Shown piece by piece: positions 1 through 6,598 of a stretch of 11,370 bases of DNA. A model generated the notes under the pieces. The model did no database searches. It saw nothing but the letters and a program-made list of their open reading frames with translations, and was not told where the DNA came from. Location: positions 1 through 11,370 of the forward strand of contig DASVWG010000349.1 of NCBI GenBank assembly GCA_036389695.1, given 5' to 3'. A program made the translations under genes and the position numbers. Each line of letters starts with the position of its first letter. The stretch's first letter is position 1. The DNA comes from JALZHR01 sp036389695 (GTDB lineage: Bacteria > Acidobacteriota > Blastocatellia > Pyrinomonadales > Pyrinomonadaceae).

Positions 1-45
1 GACGGCAAATTCAGCATCATTGGAAGGATAGAATTTAGTAGCCAT
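1..45 (-). CDS. 5' end of a gene of unknown function (partial)
   Basis: Only the first 15 codons are inside the window, reading MATKFYPSNDAEFAV and running off the left edge. The start is well supported: on the minus strand the ATG at 45-43 is preceded by AAAGGAG with a 9-nt spacer, one of the best ribosome binding sites in the window. The residues are too few to name a family; the Tyr-Pro-Ser-Asn-Asp-Ala-x-Phe opening suggests a soluble N-terminus rather than a signal peptide. It lies on the same strand as the two STAND genes, but more than 500 bp beyond the end of the second, with a repeat array and a separate candidate promoter between, so it is probably its own unit. Confidence 0.6.
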   Translation of the reverse strand, partial: MATKFYPSNDAEFAV

Positions 46-142
46 TGTATTAATCTCCTTTCTAAACATCAGAATCGAGACTTCGGGGCTAGTCGGCACA
101 GCTCAGAATCCGACTCCAACGGCTTTTTCCGTGTAAATTAAT
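46..142 (-). other. Possible structured leader upstream of the partial gene
   Basis: This GC-richer stretch lies between the repeat array and the partial gene. On the minus strand AGTCGG (115-110) can pair with CCGACT (96-91) around a 13-nt loop. CAGAATC occurs twice (70-76 and 104-110 on the plus strand), each followed by a GACT. The composition differs from the AT-rich DNA on its left-strand upstream side, which fits a transcribed, folded 5' untranslated region. I do not recognise a known riboswitch consensus. Confidence 0.25.
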
Positions 143-415
143 AGTTTTTCGCCAGAGAAAATAATTTTTTCTTTGGAGAAAAAAAGTTTTTCCTTAGGTT
201 TTAAGAGTTTTTCTCCAAGCTTCAAAACTTTTTCTCTAGGTTTCAGAACTTTTTCCCCAAGCTTCAAAAACTTTTCCCTGAGTTTTAAAAGTTGTTCCCC
301 AAGCTCCAAAACTTTTTCCCCGGGCATTAAAAGTTTTTCCCCAAGCCGGAAAACATTTTCCCTCACGAAAAACCATTTTTCCCCATCATTCAAAAGTTTT
401 TTCCTCACGAAAATT
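143..415. repeat. Array of thirteen 21-bp tandem repeats with 42-bp super-period
   Basis: Thirteen consecutive units of exactly 21 bp start at 143, 164, 185, 206, 227, 248, 269, 290, 311, 332, 353, 374 and 395, with no insertion or deletion. Each begins with a form of AGTTTTTC or ACTTTTTC. Alternate central units carry CCAAGC (206, 248, 290, 332) and CTAGG, CTGAG or similar (227, 269), giving a 42-bp higher-order period; the outer units are more degenerate. The array is open on both strands because the unit has no stop and 21 is a multiple of three. On the minus strand (GTG 408 to TGA 103) it would encode about 101 residues of basic heptads such as LGEKVLK and PREKVLK. The start is GTG without a Shine-Dalgarno sequence, so coding is unproven. 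Proline in alternate heptads argues against one continuous coiled coil. Confidence 0.85.
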
Positions 416-470
416 CGCCGGAAACCAACTAAAAACTTTCAAATAACGCTTCATTCACTCAATAAACCAC

Positions 471-500
471 TTTATAAAATAAAAACGCTTTTTCTGTCAA
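471..500 (-). promoter_or_regulatory. Candidate sigma-70 promoter firing into the repeat array
   Basis: On the minus strand a perfect -35 TTGACA (500-495) is followed by an 18-bp spacer and TATAAA (476-471), one mismatch from the -10 consensus. Transcription would start near 464 and run leftwards through the repeat array towards the partial gene at 45. It lies just beyond the stop codon of the second STAND gene. The surrounding DNA is AT-rich, which raises the chance of accidental matches, but the exact -35 makes this the best promoter match I noticed. Confidence 0.45.
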
Positions 501-554
501 TAGAAATTTTTTCCATCGCAAATAATTTTTCTGCTTTCCATTTCCTGTTTCCCA

Positions 555-2591
555 CTATTTCCTAACCAAAGGCTCACATCTATCAATAAAAATTTGTAAT
601 TTTTGCACGTCAGGATGTTCTTCCGGTAAAAATCTCAAATAAATCTCGCGTGCTTTGTAGAAATAATCTAATGCTTCCTGATATTTTTCTTCTTTTGCAT
701 AAAATGTGCCAAGCCACCAATAGCTTTGAGCAACCTCAGGATGATTTTCGCCAAAATTCATCAAACGAATTTTCAAAGATTTTTGTTGATATTTTTTAGC
801 AAGTTTAAGATTCCCTCTCTCAAAATAAAATCCTGATAAGTTGTTATAGCTTACGGCTATATGGAAATGACTTTTTTCTAATACTTTTTCACGAATCATT
901 AATACTTTTTTTAATATAGATTCGATTTCTTCATATCTTCCTTGCTTTCGATAAAGGTCTGTTAAATTGTCAAATACAGTAACAGTAGTAAGATGAGTTT
1001 CTCCAAAAGTTTTTTCGCTAATTTCTATCGCTTTCTTGTATAAATGTTCAGCTTTTTCATACTTGCCTTTAAACTTATAAAGCCAAGCTAAACGGTCATA
1101 AGTTGCGATAAGAAAAATTTGATAAATGTTTTTGTTCGCTTCGCATATGTCCTTCAGAAAGATATAATATTTTTCCGCTTTTTTATATTGTCCGTATTGT
1201 TCAAAGTACCTAGCGTAGTAATACAATAATAGTACTGTTAACTCGTTTTCTAATTTGAGATGTTCCTTTGTTTTAAATTTATTTTCTTCGAGATATTCTA
1301 AAAATGCGCCGACGTGCAATAAATATCGCTCGACTTTTTCTTTGTTAGTAAATTCAAATAGTTCAAAATTATTATTTAAAACTTCGGCAAGCGTTTCTAA
1401 AAGAGTATTTTCTTCATCTTTTATCTGGGAACGCATTATTTCCTGAACGATGCGGTGAGTGGTCAGGGTTTTGTTTTCGGCGTTGCGTTTGAAAATGCTG
1501 GTTGGTTTGAATCTTTTGTAAATGTCTTTGATAAAATCTTTGTTTTCCGTCCATTCGGTTTGGTCGGGATGAAGTTTTGCCAGAGATTGCTGTAAAAGCT
1601 CTTCGGGAATATTGTCCGTGCCGACGTATGCCGAGAGTTTTAGATAATCTTTGACGGCGATTGATAAAAATTGCTCGCGTGGTGAGTCGTCTTTCGGCGT
1701 GGAAATTTGTTCAAAGCGCAATAAAAATGCGGTGGCGACGGTTTTGTGTTGGTAATTTGAAAGAAATTCGTAGCTTTGCAGAAGATTTTTTTCTTTCGCC
1801 TGATACGCTTCCAGAAATTCTTCGAGGCTTTCGTCTTCTTCGGCGAGATAAGAGCCGACGAACGCCATCGAAAACGGGTGATTGCCGAATTTTTCCGCGA
1901 TTCCCTGTAATGCCGTTCGCGCCTTTTCGGGAATGTCCGCAAACTTCGCGTCCGCGTCGTCCCGCCAGTGTTTATAAAGCAGAAGCATCGCGTTTTCGTC
2001 CGTCATTTTCGGCAATTCGACTTTTGTGACGAATCTGAAAATTTTGTCATCGTTTGAAGTGTAAATGACTTTGCCGCTCGGTTTGTTGAATCCGCAATCA
2101 TGTATAAAATCAACGTCGTCAACATTATCGACCAGCAGAAGCCAATCCCGATTTTTCGCCAGCCAATCCTGCAAAACGGCTAATCTTTCGTCGGGTTTTG
2201 CGTCTTCGCGTAAAGCAAAACCTAATTCCTTCACGATTTCGGAAACGTAAATATCGAATTCATTATTCGTCGCGCGGATAAAAAGAATTTTTTGGAATTT
2301 TCCCTGCTCGCGATGCGCAAACTCAATCACCACCGACGACTTCCCGACCCCGTGAGTATCGGCAAACGCCGCCGTCCCGTGATTTTCCAAAGCTTCGCCA
2401 ATGTTTTCCAAAACCTGTTCGCGCCCTGTGAAATAAATCAGGCTTTGCGGAAAGTTTTTCGGATAGAATTTTTGAACGGAAACAGAGGGTTTATCAACGC
2501 TACCCTTTTGAACAGTAACATTAATTGGTGAATTACTCGCACCTTGAATAATTATGTTTCCGTCGCCGTCAATTTCCGTTTCGTTATTCAT
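555..2591 (-). CDS. STAND (NB-ARC-like) NTPase with C-terminal TPRs, downstream paralogue
   Basis: A 678-residue predicted cytoplasmic signalling NTPase. The N-terminus has a short motif GDGNIIIQG (residues 9-17) and no enzymatic effector domain. The NTPase part follows: a FTGRE pre-loop motif near 54, a P-loop DTHGVGKS at 78-85, Walker B LLLVDNVDD at 151-159, a sensor-like YTSND near 177, GNHP (GLPL equivalent) near 236, and THR near 378 in the place of the plant MHD motif. Then come TPRs of the 42-residue kinesin-light-chain type, starting near 496, 538, 580 and 622. The first glycine of the P-loop is replaced by Asp, unlike its neighbour, so nucleotide handling may be altered. The ATG at 2591 is preferred to the TTG two codons earlier because it aligns exactly with the start of the upstream paralogue. 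No good Shine-Dalgarno sequence is visible. Specific role unknown; bacterial STAND proteins of this build often act in defence or regulated cell death, which is inference here. Confidence 0.85.
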   Translation of the reverse strand: MNNETEIDGDGNIIIQGASNSPINVTVQKGSVDKPSVSVQKFYPKNFPQSLIYFTGREQVLENIGEALENHGTAAFADTHGVGKSSVVIEFAHREQGKFQKILFIRATNNEFDIYVSEIVKELGFALREDAKPDERLAVLQDWLAKNRDWLLLVDNVDDVDFIHDCGFNKPSGKVIYTSNDDKIFRFVTKVELPKMTDENAMLLLYKHWRDDADAKFADIPEKARTALQGIAEKFGNHPFSMAFVGSYLAEEDESLEEFLEAYQAKEKNLLQSYEFLSNYQHKTVATAFLLRFEQISTPKDDSPREQFLSIAVKDYLKLSAYVGTDNIPEELLQQSLAKLHPDQTEWTENKDFIKDIYKRFKPTSIFKRNAENKTLTTHRIVQEIMRSQIKDEENTLLETLAEVLNNNFELFEFTNKEKVERYLLHVGAFLEYLEENKFKTKEHLKLENELTVLLLYYYARYFEQYGQYKKAEKYYIFLKDICEANKNIYQIFLIATYDRLAWLYKFKGKYEKAEHLYKKAIEISEKTFGETHLTTVTVFDNLTDLYRKQGRYEEIESILKKVLMIREKVLEKSHFHIAVSYNNLSGFYFERGNLKLAKKYQQKSLKIRLMNFGENHPEVAQSYWWLGTFYAKEEKYQEALDYFYKAREIYLRFLPEEHPDVQKLQIFIDRCEPLVRK

Positions 2592-2597
2592 ATTCAA

Positions 2598-2654
2598 CCG
2601 ATTTTCATAATGCCGTTGATTTCATTTTGTAAAACTTTACAATTGTCGCTTTGA
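2598..2654 (-). promoter_or_regulatory. Intergenic gap between STAND paralogues with 16-bp palindrome
   Basis: The gap contains TTGTAAAACTTTACAA (2627-2642), two 7-bp arms around a 2-bp centre. It has no U-tract typical of a terminator, so it looks more like a protein-binding site than a stop. It lies about 36 bp upstream of the downstream start codon. From about 2640 to the start codon this leader aligns without gaps to the leader of the upstream paralogue, with roughly 70% identity over 57 bases including the first codons. Confidence 0.35.
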
Positions 2655-4754
2655 TTATTTGGACATTGAGTTTTTAATTGTTTCAATCCAATGTTCACAA
2701 ACTGGAATATAAGGATGAGTGGCAGGCAAAGCATTCTGGAAAATTTTCAATGCCTTTTCGCACAATTCTAATCCTTCTTGAGATTTACCTCTTTCATAAT
2801 AAAAAGCGCCAAGATTTATATAACTTTTTGCTGTATTAGGATGGTTTTCACCCAACTTTTTTTCAAAAATATCTTTTGCTTTAATATATAAAGGCTCGGC
2901 TTCTTCATATTTGCCTTGTGAATTATAAAGCAATGCTAAATTAGTATATGACGGACAATTATCAATATGATTGTCTCCATTTATTAGTTCAAAAATTCTT
3001 ATTGATTCTAGACAATAAAATTCTCCTTCCTTATATTTTGAAGTTATTCGGTATAGTGAAGCTATTTGATTATAAGAAACTGCAAGTAATTCAGTTTCGT
3101 TTTTTGAATTTCTTTTCTCTAGTTCTATTGATTTTAGAAAATATTCTTCTGCTTTATTATATTTAGTTAAGTATATATATACGACCGCTAAATTACTGTA
3201 ACTTGTCGCTAATAAGGTTTGGTTAATATCTTTAATCGATTCGCAGATGTTTTTGAAACTTTCGAAATACTTCTCAGCAATTTGATATTGTCCGTTTTCT
3301 TCATAATATCGCGCATAGCGGTTGCATAATAATGCGGTTGATTCATTTTCTAAACTTAGTTTTAGCTGGTCTTTTGATGTTGAAATTTTGTCCTTACCCT
3401 TTGTTTTTTGGTTTTGTCTGAAAGAGTCTTCGAGATAATCTAAAAAACTTCCAACATGCGGCAAAAATCTCTCGACTTTTTCCTTGTTGATAAAATCAAA
3501 AGCCTTAAAATATATGGCTAAAATTTCTGCCAGCGGCTCTTCGATTGGTTGACGTTCGTTTTTTAGTTTGTCGTCTAAAAACAGTCTGAACAAACGATGT
3601 AAAGAAAAGGTTTTAGTGTAAGGATTGCGGTCGAATAAACCGTATTGCGATAATCTTTCGTAGATATTATCCCAGTTATCTTCGTCCGCGATAAATTCGT
3701 CTTGATGCGGAAGGATTAAAGTCACAGTTTCCCGAAAGACTTCTTCGGGCATATTGTCCGCTGCCAGAACAGACGCGATTTTCAGACATTCGCGCGTGAT
3801 TTCAACCTGAGTTTTTTCTCCAGCCTGAACGTTTTCGGACGGAGAAATTGCGTTAAAAGGAATCTCGAACGCGACATAAATCGTGCCGTGTTGATATGCG
3901 TCCGCGCCTTTTTCGTCTTTGAGAATTTTTCCCTGCGATTCGCGCAAACGCGCTAGATATTGGGTGAAAGTTTTTCGTTTTTTGCGGATGTAAAGTCCGG
4001 CGATGCTCAGGGCGAACGGGTGAAAGCCGAGCAGATGGGCGATTTGTTTTATTGGTTCGCGTTGTTCTGTTGGAATTTCGTCGAAATTGTTCGTGTCGGA
4101 TTCGGTTGCTTTGCGGTAGAGCAGAAGCATCGCGTCGGGTTCGGAGAGATTTTCAATCGGGACGCGGTGTCCGAGGTCGTGGATGTCCTGGAAATTTGAA
4201 GTCAGCAAGGTGTTTGCTTTGTGGTGCTGGGGCAGAAACTTTCGCAGGCGGTTGATTTCATCGACGTTGTCGAAGATTAAAAGCAGGCGCTTGTTTTCGG
4301 GGAGATTGGCGCAAAGCTCGTCGATTTTGTTTTGGAATTTGACGGCTTTGGTGTCTTCGTTGTCCTGCGCGTCGAAGACGAGAGACATGAGGGCGCAGGT
4401 TTTGTCGAAATTGGCGTCGAAGCCTAAGCGGTCGGCGCGGATGAAAATGATGTATTGATAATCGGCGGCGTGTTGTTCGGCGAATTTATAGGCGACGGAC
4501 GATTTTCCGAGTCCGGAAATTCCGTATAATGCGGCGGTTCGATAAGTTTGCAGGGCTTCGTCGATGTCTTTTAAGACTTTTTCGCGACCGGTGAAATAAG
4601 TCGGCGGAGTTAGAGATTGGATTGTGATGTGCTGCGGAACAAAAGCGGACTTTTTATCGCTGTGAGACTGTTTAGGATTGATAGTTATTTCGGAACCGGA
4701 AACACCTTGAATAATAAAATTTCCGTCTCCTTTATTTTTTGCTTCGTTATTCAT
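2655..4754 (-). CDS. STAND (NB-ARC-like) NTPase with C-terminal TPRs, upstream paralogue
   Basis: A 699-residue paralogue of the gene at 555-2591 with the same domain order. Residues 9-17 are GDGNFIIQG, the same N-terminal motif. The NTPase domain has FTGRE at 54-58, an intact P-loop GISGLGKS at 78-85, Walker B LLLIFDNVDE at 157-166, LLTSN near 183 as sensor, GFHP near 243, and LHR near 385 as the MHD equivalent. A helical linker with a lysine-rich insertion (about 446-465) precedes four TPRs spaced by 42 residues (about 517, 559, 601 and 643), one ending in the typical LGENHP. ATP-dependent oligomerisation with ligand sensing by the TPRs is known for the STAND class and inferred here. The gene lies just after the glnA terminator, so it must have its own promoter. 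The single ATG at 4754 has no obvious Shine-Dalgarno sequence. Ligand and effector are unknown. Confidence 0.87.
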   Translation of the reverse strand: MNNEAKNKGDGNFIIQGVSGSEITINPKQSHSDKKSAFVPQHITIQSLTPPTYFTGREKVLKDIDEALQTYRTAALYGISGLGKSSVAYKFAEQHAADYQYIIFIRADRLGFDANFDKTCALMSLVFDAQDNEDTKAVKFQNKIDELCANLPENKRLLLIFDNVDEINRLRKFLPQHHKANTLLTSNFQDIHDLGHRVPIENLSEPDAMLLLYRKATESDTNNFDEIPTEQREPIKQIAHLLGFHPFALSIAGLYIRKKRKTFTQYLARLRESQGKILKDEKGADAYQHGTIYVAFEIPFNAISPSENVQAGEKTQVEITRECLKIASVLAADNMPEEVFRETVTLILPHQDEFIADEDNWDNIYERLSQYGLFDRNPYTKTFSLHRLFRLFLDDKLKNERQPIEEPLAEILAIYFKAFDFINKEKVERFLPHVGSFLDYLEDSFRQNQKTKGKDKISTSKDQLKLSLENESTALLCNRYARYYEENGQYQIAEKYFESFKNICESIKDINQTLLATSYSNLAVVYIYLTKYNKAEEYFLKSIELEKRNSKNETELLAVSYNQIASLYRITSKYKEGEFYCLESIRIFELINGDNHIDNCPSYTNLALLYNSQGKYEEAEPLYIKAKDIFEKKLGENHPNTAKSYINLGAFYYERGKSQEGLELCEKALKIFQNALPATHPYIPVCEHWIETIKNSMSK

Positions 4755-4840
4755 ATTCGATTGATTGTGATAGCGCCGTCATTACTGTTTTGCAAAGCTT
4801 CTGTTATTAAATTGCCGGTGTTTTGTGACACTAAATATAC

Positions 4841-4880
4841 AAGAAAATAAAAAGAGGAACAATAAAAATCGTTCCTCTCA
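4841..4880 (-). terminator. Rho-independent terminator of glnA
   Basis: On the minus strand an 8-bp perfect stem AGAGGAAC (4878-4871) and GTTCCTCT (4860-4853) encloses a 10-nt AT-rich loop and is followed at once by TTTTATTTTC. It begins about 27 bp after the glnA stop codon. It should separate glnA transcription from the STAND genes downstream. Confidence 0.88.
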
Positions 4881-4905
4881 GGTTTAACCGTTTTTTGTTC
4901 GGGTT

Positions 4906-6327
4906 TTAGATGTCGTAATACATCGAAAACTCGAGCGGATGCGGGCGCAATCGCAAAGGCTGGATTTCTTTTTCGCGTTTGTAGGAAATCCAGCGTTCAA
5001 TCATGTCCATCGAGAAAACGTCGCCTTTTAAGAGAAACTCGTGGTCGGCTTCCAGAGCTTTGAGCGATTCGTCCAGCGTTCCCGGCAAAGATGGAACGTC
5101 TTTTAGTTCCTCGGGCGACAAATCGTAGATGTCTTTGTCGAGCGGCTCGCCCGGGTCGATGCGGTTTTGGACGCCGTCCAAGCCAGCCATCAGCAACGCG
5201 GCGAAAGTGATGTACGGGTTGCAGGACGGGTCGGGCGGGCGGAATTCCAGGCGTTTGGCTTTCGGCGATTGGGAAAACATCGGGATTCTCACGGCAGCCG
5301 AGCGATTGCGCGCGGAATAGGCGAGATTGACGGGCGCTTCGAAGCCGGGGACGAGACGCTTATAGCTGTTCGTCGTCGGCGCGGCGAAGGCGACGATTGC
5401 CGGAGCGTGTTTGAGCAAGCCGCCGATGTAGAATTTCGCCATTTCGGACAAACCGGCGTATTGGTCGCCGCCGAAAAGCGGGTTGCCGTCTTTCCATAAG
5501 GATTGGTGGCAGTGCATTCCCGAGCCGTTGTCGCCGTAGAGCGGTTTGGGCATAAACGTCGCGGTTTTGCCGTATTGATACGCCGTGTTTTTGACGACGT
5601 ATTTGAACATCATCAGGTTGTCGGCGGTGTGCAGCAGGTTCGAGTATTTGAAATCAATCTCGCATTGTCCGGCGGTGGCGACTTCGTGGTGATGGCATTC
5701 GACGTGGATGCCGACGTTTTCCAAAACGAGCGCAATCGCGTTGCGCAAATCAATCAAGGTGTCGAGCGGCGCGACCGGCACGTAGCCTTCTTTCGGGCGG
5801 ATGTGATAGCCCATATTCGGCATCATATCGTTGCCGCTTCTGCCGGTGTTCCAGTGTCCTTCTTCGGAATTTATCGAATAGCCCGCGCCTTGCTGATTGT
5901 TGTGATAGAAAACTTCGTCGAAAACGAAGAATTCCGCTTCCGGTCCGAAATAAACCGTGTCGGCGATGCCCGTGAATTTCAGATAATTTTCGGCGCGCAG
6001 GGCGACCGAGCGCGGGTCGAGACCGTAGCCTTCTTTCGTTATCGGGTCGACGACGTTGGCGATTAAGCAGACGGTCGTTTCTTCGGCAAAAGGGTCGACC
6101 CAGCAGCGCGAAGGGTCGGGCACGAGAAGCATATCGGATTCGTTTATCGCCGCCCAGCCACGCAGGGACGAAGCGTCGAAACCGAAACCGTCTTCAAATG
6201 AATCTTCGGTCAGTTGGTCTATCGGGTAAGTTAAGTGATGCCATGCGCCCGGTAAATCGGTAAAGCGCACGGAAACGAATTTCGCCCCCTGGTCGGCGGC
6301 GTAGTTCAAGACATTTTTTGCGTTCAT
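4906..6327 (-). CDS. glnA: Glutamine synthetase, type I (GSI-beta-like)
   Basis: A 473-residue cytoplasmic enzyme that condenses glutamate and ammonia with ATP to form glutamine; family members form dodecamers. Recognisable blocks in order: DGFGFDASSLRGW with the SDM...PD strand near residues 45-70, FGPEAEFFVFD (metal-binding glutamates) near 128, HHHEVATAGQCEID near 210, KPLYGDNGSGMHCHQS (catalytic HxH region) near 265, NRSAAVRIP near 345, and the C-terminal YYDI. IYDLSPEE near residue 400 matches the loop carrying the adenylylated tyrosine in GSI-beta enzymes, so control by GlnE-type adenylylation is likely. The start is the ATG at 6327, because AAAAGGAAATT precedes it, the length then matches the family, and the open frame upstream (to 6456) is non-conserved repeat-flanking DNA. 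A possible -10 (TATAAA) lies about 30 bp upstream, without a clear -35. It appears monocistronic. Confidence 0.97.
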   Translation of the reverse strand: MNAKNVLNYAADQGAKFVSVRFTDLPGAWHHLTYPIDQLTEDSFEDGFGFDASSLRGWAAINESDMLLVPDPSRCWVDPFAEETTVCLIANVVDPITKEGYGLDPRSVALRAENYLKFTGIADTVYFGPEAEFFVFDEVFYHNNQQGAGYSINSEEGHWNTGRSGNDMMPNMGYHIRPKEGYVPVAPLDTLIDLRNAIALVLENVGIHVECHHHEVATAGQCEIDFKYSNLLHTADNLMMFKYVVKNTAYQYGKTATFMPKPLYGDNGSGMHCHQSLWKDGNPLFGGDQYAGLSEMAKFYIGGLLKHAPAIVAFAAPTTNSYKRLVPGFEAPVNLAYSARNRSAAVRIPMFSQSPKAKRLEFRPPDPSCNPYITFAALLMAGLDGVQNRIDPGEPLDKDIYDLSPEELKDVPSLPGTLDESLKALEADHEFLLKGDVFSMDMIERWISYKREKEIQPLRLRPHPLEFSMYYDI

Positions 6328-6446
6328 AATTTCCTTTTTAATTGACTTTATAGAATTAGTCTTGAAGGAAATTTTCGGCAAGTCCGGTGCAAAATACTCT
6401 GAGAGTTTACAACAAACTCGCCGGAACGCCAAATCGCCGGAAAGAA
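6328..6446 (-). promoter_or_regulatory. glnA upstream region
   Basis: This stretch must carry the glnA promoter. On the minus strand it has TATAAA about 18 bp before the Shine-Dalgarno sequence, but no convincing -35 and no clear NtrC or GlnR operator. A small inverted repeat GAGTTT-acaac-AAACTC lies at 6403-6419. The open frame extending glnA through here is judged non-coding. Confidence 0.35.
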
Positions 6447-6597
6447 AATTAGCCACGAAAAAACACGAAAGAAGAATTTACAGGGATAACAGGATAAACA
6501 GGGATAATTAGAATAAAAATATTGTATCTTATCCCTGTTTATCCTGTTATCCCTGTATTTTGCTTTTGCTTCTTTTCGTGTAATTTCGCGGCTAATT
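6447..6597. repeat. 151-bp palindromic intergenic element (29-bp perfect inner arms)
   Basis: Inner arms 6479-6507 and 6529-6557 are perfect 29-bp reverse complements around a 21-nt AT-rich loop. They are built from short repeats of CAGGGATAA and AGGATAA. Outside them a second, imperfect pair (AATTAGCCACGAAA... at 6447-6472 against 6568-6597) extends the symmetry to the full length. The element ends 1 bp before the stop codon of the 587-residue gene. It carries no ORF of its own. It resembles REP- or MITE-like dispersed repeats, and could act as a transcript end or mRNA stabiliser for the gene before it. Confidence 0.85.
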
Positions 6598-6598
6598 C

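Noticed and set aside
46..142. c-di-GMP or other known riboswitch before the leftmost gene
   Set aside because: The short stem and repeated CAGAATC do not match any riboswitch consensus I can recall.
143..415. Reading the 21-bp array as a CRISPR
   Set aside because: Units are contiguous with no unique spacers, and no cas gene is present.
173..565. 130-codon plus-strand open frame over the repeat array
   Set aside because: TTG start without a ribosome binding site; the openness follows from a stop-free 21-bp unit, and its Phe/Ser/Lys translation continues into low-complexity AT-rich DNA.
2627..2642. Terminator between the two STAND genes
   Set aside because: The stem is AT-rich and has no following U-tract, so read-through from the upstream to the downstream gene is more likely.
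5503..6066. 187-codon open frame on the plus strand inside glnA
   Set aside because: Antisense shadow of a confidently identified gene with Val/Phe/Arg-rich composition typical of such shadows.
6328..6456. N-terminal extension of glutamine synthetase to 6456
   Set aside because: The extension overlaps the palindromic element edge, lacks a ribosome binding site and makes the enzyme longer than the family; the ATG at 6327 has a good Shine-Dalgarno sequence.
6479..6557. Resemblance of the palindrome words to the I-SceI homing endonuclease site
   Set aside because: About 15 of 18 bases match by eye, but the words occur in repeated and inverted form and no homing endonuclease gene or intron is present; chance similarity in a repeat.
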